Below are positions 5,735-5,920 of a stretch of 5,920 nt of DNA, piece after piece. Within the stretch, counting starts at the first letter, position 1, and each line of letters opens with the position of its first letter. The position numbers and the translations under genes are program-made. The notes below the pieces were generated by a model, which saw nothing but the letters and a program-made list of their open reading frames with translations, ran no database searches and was not told where the DNA came from. Origin of the DNA: an uncultured Eubacteriaceae bacterium (lineage in GTDB: Bacteria; Bacillota; Clostridia; Oscillospirales; Acutalibacteraceae); assembly GCA_937905915.1 (NCBI GenBank), contig CALCVR010000301.1, forward strand, positions 1-5,920. Reading direction: 5' to 3'.

Positions 5735-5843
5735 AGGGTACACCTCTCTTTTCAAATTTTTTAAAATACAAAAAGAAAATATAAAATAATTTTATACAAA
5801 TAGTATTAACAGAAATATGCAATCCTTTACCAGATATAAGATT
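5735..5843 (-). other. prmA: AT-rich prmA leader
   Basis: About 100 nt lie between the predicted transcription start (near 5837) and the prmA ATG. The stretch 5751-5815 is strongly AT-rich, with several A- and T-runs, unlike the coding DNA around it. No ORF, terminator, CIRCE element or recognised riboswitch is visible; the only functional site I can point to is the ribosome binding site at 5741-5749. Confidence 0.45.
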
Positions 5844-5872
5844 ATTGTACCATAACCAAGCATTTCCTGCAA
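5844..5872 (-). promoter_or_regulatory. prmA: Promoter of the prmA operon
   Basis: On the minus strand, TTGCAG (5872-5867) and TACAAT (5849-5844) are separated by 17 bases. A TGG directly before the -10 gives an extended -10 element. This predicts transcription starting near 5837 and reading prmA, the lipoprotein and the DUF3592 gene to the terminator at 3820-3868. Confidence 0.72.
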
Positions 5873-5920
5873 TTGAACTGGCCAACACTTTTATTGGCAG
5901 GAACCGGTAAAAAGGGGTTG

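Noticed and set aside
5240..5764. Plus-strand open frame across the 5' half of prmA
   Set aside because: It is a shadow of prmA, whose motifs on the minus strand are intact.
5735..5920. CIRCE heat-shock operator or known riboswitch upstream of prmA
   Set aside because: No TTAGCACTC/GAGTGCTAA repeat and no recognisable riboswitch core could be found on either strand.

Overview
The window looks like a chromosomal segment of an endospore-forming Firmicute. A clostridial, possibly Oscillospiraceae-like, origin is my inference. The evidence is a spoVA cluster, strong AGGAGG-type ribosome binding sites, sigma-A-like promoters and a base composition near half G+C. I recognise no mobile element, CRISPR array, rRNA or tRNA.

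Region 1 (1-1933, + strand) holds spoVAC (5' end cut by the window), spoVAD and spoVAE. These are core parts of the machinery that moves dipicolinic acid (DPA) into the forespore and out again at germination. SpoVAC and SpoVAE are visibly related small membrane proteins that flank the thiolase-fold protein SpoVAD. A GC-rich hairpin lies in the 104-bp gap between spoVAD and spoVAE. After spoVAE come two back-to-back hairpins: a 46-bp interrupted palindrome with 12-bp arms, then a 17-bp-stem bidirectional terminator.

Region 2 (2077-2747, - strand) holds a 51-codon gene for a single-span membrane protein, with a near-consensus promoter and strong ribosome binding site. Upstream of it is rpsT (ribosomal protein S20), with its own promoter and terminator.

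Region 3 (2934-3803, + strand) is a DegV-family fatty-acid-binding protein gene, transcribed divergently from rpsT. It ends in a long bidirectional terminator shared with the convergent operon to its right.

Region 4 (3884-5872, - strand) is a probable three-gene operon: prmA (ribosomal protein L11 methyltransferase), a small lipoprotein with a possible Ig-like domain, and a DUF3592-type two-span membrane protein. The junctions are 39 bp each, and a good promoter with an AT-rich leader of about 100 nt precedes prmA.

The genes are mostly housekeeping and sporulation functions. I found no convincing undescribed multi-gene system. The items most worth a second look are the short membrane protein gene, the palindrome after spoVAE, the hairpin between spoVAD and spoVAE, and the lipoprotein/DUF3592 pair behind prmA.
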